Assembly: GCA_946479055.1 (NCBI GenBank)
Contig: CAMLEX010000004.1
Coordinates: 1 to 24,200, forward strand
Source of the DNA: an uncultured Bacteroidota bacterium
GTDB lineage: Bacteria; Bacteroidota; Bacteroidia; Chitinophagales; Chitinophagaceae
Length of the DNA: 24,200 nucleotides
Direction: 5' to 3'
In this document: one piece after another, positions 22,581 through 24,200 of the stretch
Position numbering within the stretch: position 1 is the stretch's first letter
Layout: every line of letters begins with the position of its first letter
The notes under the pieces: model-generated
The model's database searches: none
What the model saw: the letters and a program-made list of their open reading frames with translations, nothing else
Told to the model about the DNA's origin: nothing
Translations under genes and position numbers: made by a program

Positions 22581-23582
22581 ATGTATAAAACCGCAGAAGA
22601 CATCCGGCAACTCAATGAAAGAATCAGTCATGCCGGTCAGTTTACAGATAAGCTTAGGGAAGAAGTCAGTCATATTATTGTAGGGCAGAGTCATATGCTT
22701 GACCGGTTACTTATCGGCCTGTTAAGTAATGGTCATGTTTTGTTGGAGGGTGTGCCTGGCCTTGCAAAAACATTGACTATAAAATCGTTGTCAGAGGCTA
22801 TTCATGCGCAATTTAGCCGGATACAGTTTACCCCGGACCTGCTACCAGCAGATGTTATCGGCACATTGATCTATAACCAGCAAAAGAATGAATTTGTAGT
22901 TCGTAAAGGACCTATTTTCGCCAATTTTATACTGGCTGATGAAATCAACAGGGCTCCTGCCAAAGTACAATCCGCTCTGCTGGAAGCTATGCAGGAAAGA
23001 CAAGTAACCATTGGGGATACAACTTATAAATTGGATCAGCCATTTCTGGTATTGGCTACGCAAAATCCATTGGAGCAGGAAGGCACATACGCATTGCCAG
23101 AAGCGCAGGTGGATCGCTTTATTATGAAAGTGGTTGTTAAATATCCAAAAATGCATGAAGAGCAAATGATCCTGCGTCAGAATACACAAAATCTATCTTC
23201 CCCAAAAATAAGGCAGGTGGTATCTGTCCAGGAAGTAATGAATGCAAAAGAACTGACCCGCCAGATCTATATGGATGAAAAGGTGGAACAATATATTTTA
23301 GATATTGTATTTGCAACAAGAAATCCGGAAAAGTATCAACTTGAAAAGTTGAAGCCACTTATTTCTTATGGTGCATCACCAAGAGGAAGCATTAATCTTG
23401 CACTGGCGTCAAAGGGGCAGGCATTTTTAAATAAAAGGGGCTTTGTAATGCCCGAAGATGTAAGAAGTATTTGTAATGATGTATTAAGACATCGTATTGG
23501 TCTTACTTATGAAGCTGAAGCGGAGAATGTGAAAGTGGAAGACATTATTGAGGAAATATTGAAGCAAGTAAACGTGCCATAA
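22581..23582 (+). CDS. MoxR family AAA+ ATPase
   Basis: The 333-residue protein is a typical MoxR ATPase, a chaperone-like enzyme often encoded with DUF58 and von Willebrand-A proteins, where it helps assemble or activate membrane complexes. Motifs are Walker A GVPGLAKT (57-64), Walker B ILADE (117-121) followed by INRAPAKVQSALLEAMQE, sensor 1 ATQNP (159-163) with LEQEGTYALPEAQVDRF, and the C-terminal lid with YGASPRGSINL and MPEDVRSICNDVLRHRIGLTYEAE. The start is ATG 22581. The next gene is DUF58, the normal partner, but the gap of about 120 bases holds an inverted-repeat element where most such pairs are close together. Confidence 0.95.
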   Translation: MYKTAEDIRQLNERISHAGQFTDKLREEVSHIIVGQSHMLDRLLIGLLSNGHVLLEGVPGLAKTLTIKSLSEAIHAQFSRIQFTPDLLPADVIGTLIYNQQKNEFVVRKGPIFANFILADEINRAPAKVQSALLEAMQERQVTIGDTTYKLDQPFLVLATQNPLEQEGTYALPEAQVDRFIMKVVVKYPKMHEEQMILRQNTQNLSSPKIRQVVSVQEVMNAKELTRQIYMDEKVEQYILDIVFATRNPEKYQLEKLKPLISYGASPRGSINLALASKGQAFLNKRGFVMPEDVRSICNDVLRHRIGLTYEAEAENVKVEDIIEEILKQVNVP

Positions 23583-23585
23583 CAG

Positions 23586-23701
23586 GAACGCAGATTTTTA
23601 TGATTATTAAGATAAGTGATGATTAATATTGCGGTAATCATAAAAGCTGGCTTCCAATTTGTTTGTGACGAAAATCATAACGATCATAAAAATCAGCGTT
23701 C
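23586..23701. repeat. 116-bp inverted-repeat element between moxR and the DUF58 gene
   Basis: A 19-base inverted repeat with one mismatch, GAACGCAGATTTTTATGAT at 23586-23604 and the complement at 23683-23701, brackets the gap. It starts 3 bases after the moxR stop and ends 3 bases before the proposed TTG start of the DUF58 gene. Inside are more ATGATT/AATCAT motifs, including a 7-pair stem ATGATTA/TAATCAT (23619-23625 with 23635-23641). It holds no coding frame. The arms resemble the element at 15394-15540. It looks like a small non-autonomous repeat of a kind common in this phylum, inserted in an operon. Confidence 0.75.
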
Positions 23702-23704
23702 AAT

Positions 23705-24200
23705 TTGCTTACAACAGCAGAAATATTAAAAAAAGTTCGCCAGCTCGAAATTAAAAGCAAGAAGCTCGCCAGTGATTTATTTACAGGCGAGTATCACAGT
23801 GCTTTTAAAGGAAAGGGTATGTCGTTTAAAGAAGTAAGAGAATATGCGGCAGGGGATGACATCCGTTTTATAGACTGGAATGTATCAGCAAGATTTGGCC
23901 ACCCGTTTAGTAAAGTATTTGAAGAAGAAAGAGAATTGACGGTAATGCTATTGGTGGATATCAGCGCCAGTTCCTTATTCGGAACCATTCATGCCAGGAA
24001 AAGGGATATCATTACAGAGATTGGGGCGGTGTTAAGTTTTTCTGCTGTAAATAATGCTGATAAAATCGGTGTCATCTTTTACAGTGATAAGGTCGAAGCT
24101 TATATTCCTCCTAAAAAAGGAAAACAGCATGCATTATATATTGTCCGTGAGTTGTTGAGTAAAGAACCAAAAGGCAAAGGCACACAGGTAAGTTCAGCAC
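23705..24200 (+). CDS. DUF58 domain protein, 5' part (cut by window end)
   Basis: The frame runs from 23705 past the window edge and gives 165 residues. The opening TAEILKKVRQLEIKSKKL, then DLFTGEYHSAFKGKGMSF, then EVREYAAGDDIRFIDWNVSAR are the defining blocks of DUF58 proteins, followed by the start of a von Willebrand-A-like fold (LTVMLLVDISASSLFG). These proteins are MoxR partners of uncertain role. No ATG lies between the in-frame stop at 23687-23689 and the conserved N-terminus; the first in-frame ATG (23819) would delete it. The likely start is TTG 23705, giving Met-Leu-Thr-Thr-Ala-Glu. The 5' end sits 3 bases from a repeat element, which may have replaced the original start region. Confidence 0.88.
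   Translation, partial: MLTTAEILKKVRQLEIKSKKLASDLFTGEYHSAFKGKGMSFKEVREYAAGDDIRFIDWNVSARFGHPFSKVFEEERELTVMLLVDISASSLFGTIHARKRDIITEIGAVLSFSAVNNADKIGVIFYSDKVEAYIPPKKGKQHALYIVRELLSKEPKGKGTQVSSA

Noticed and set aside
23583..23704. A frameshift at the start of the DUF58 gene
   Set aside because: No frame upstream encodes a DUF58-like extension; the region is explained by the inverted-repeat element.
1..24200. CRISPR array, tRNA or rRNA genes, phage or transposase genes
   Set aside because: I found no regularly spaced repeats, no tRNA-like cloverleaf or conserved rRNA stretch, and no transposase or integrase motif by reading; this was not a software search.

Overview
This window looks like chromosome of a Bacteroidota member, most likely of the Chitinophagaceae type (inference). 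The reasons are the complete gldK-gldL-gldM-gldN core of the type IX secretion / gliding machinery, a separate gldB, many lipoproteins with Bacteroidota-style lipoboxes, moderate-to-low GC, weak or absent Shine-Dalgarno sites, and several exact copies of the Bacteroidota -7 promoter element TAnnTTTG. I saw no tRNA, rRNA, CRISPR array, phage gene or intact transposase.

Layout. 1-815 is the 3' end of a YyaL/DUF255-type gene. 960-5968 is gldKLMN, with a stem-loop at or between several junctions and a terminator after gldN. 6198-8578 (minus) is a small lipoprotein gene followed two bases later by uvrC. 8726-10716 (minus) is an ECF sigma factor with a downstream protein that joins an anti-sigma-like N-terminus and one membrane helix to a barrel-like C-terminus. 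10811-12844 (minus) is gpmI plus a small haem-binding cytochrome-like gene. 13036-14949 (plus) is a DUF4783 protein, nadC, a SUI1/eIF1-like factor and a 59-residue two-helix membrane protein. 14953-16994 (minus) is isocitrate dehydrogenase followed by a Fer4_19-CDGSH iron-sulfur protein. 17108-17494 is apaG. 17739-19923 (minus) is gldB plus a fatty acid desaturase. 20082-21947 is nadE. 21950-22426 (minus) is a lipocalin-like lipoprotein. 22581 to the window end is a MoxR ATPase followed by a DUF58 protein cut off by the window.

The genes fall into known themes. GldK/L/M/N form the periplasmic ring and proton-driven motor of type IX secretion, and GldB is an accessory lipoprotein. NadC and NadE are steps of NAD synthesis. 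MoxR and DUF58 usually work as a pair.

The most unusual content is not a protein system but small repeated DNA. Two short inverted-repeat elements (147 bp at 15394-15540; 116 bp at 23586-23701) share a related arm of the form GAACnnnGATTTTnATnATT. Each fills almost the whole gap between two co-directional genes, starting 2-3 bases after a stop codon and ending 0-3 bases before the next start codon. A third, different element, made of two inverted GC-rich palindromic repeats, lies in frame inside nadE and adds about 67 residues to the linker between its two domains. The moxR-DUF58 element also leaves the DUF58 gene with no ATG before its conserved N-terminus, so TTG is the likely start.
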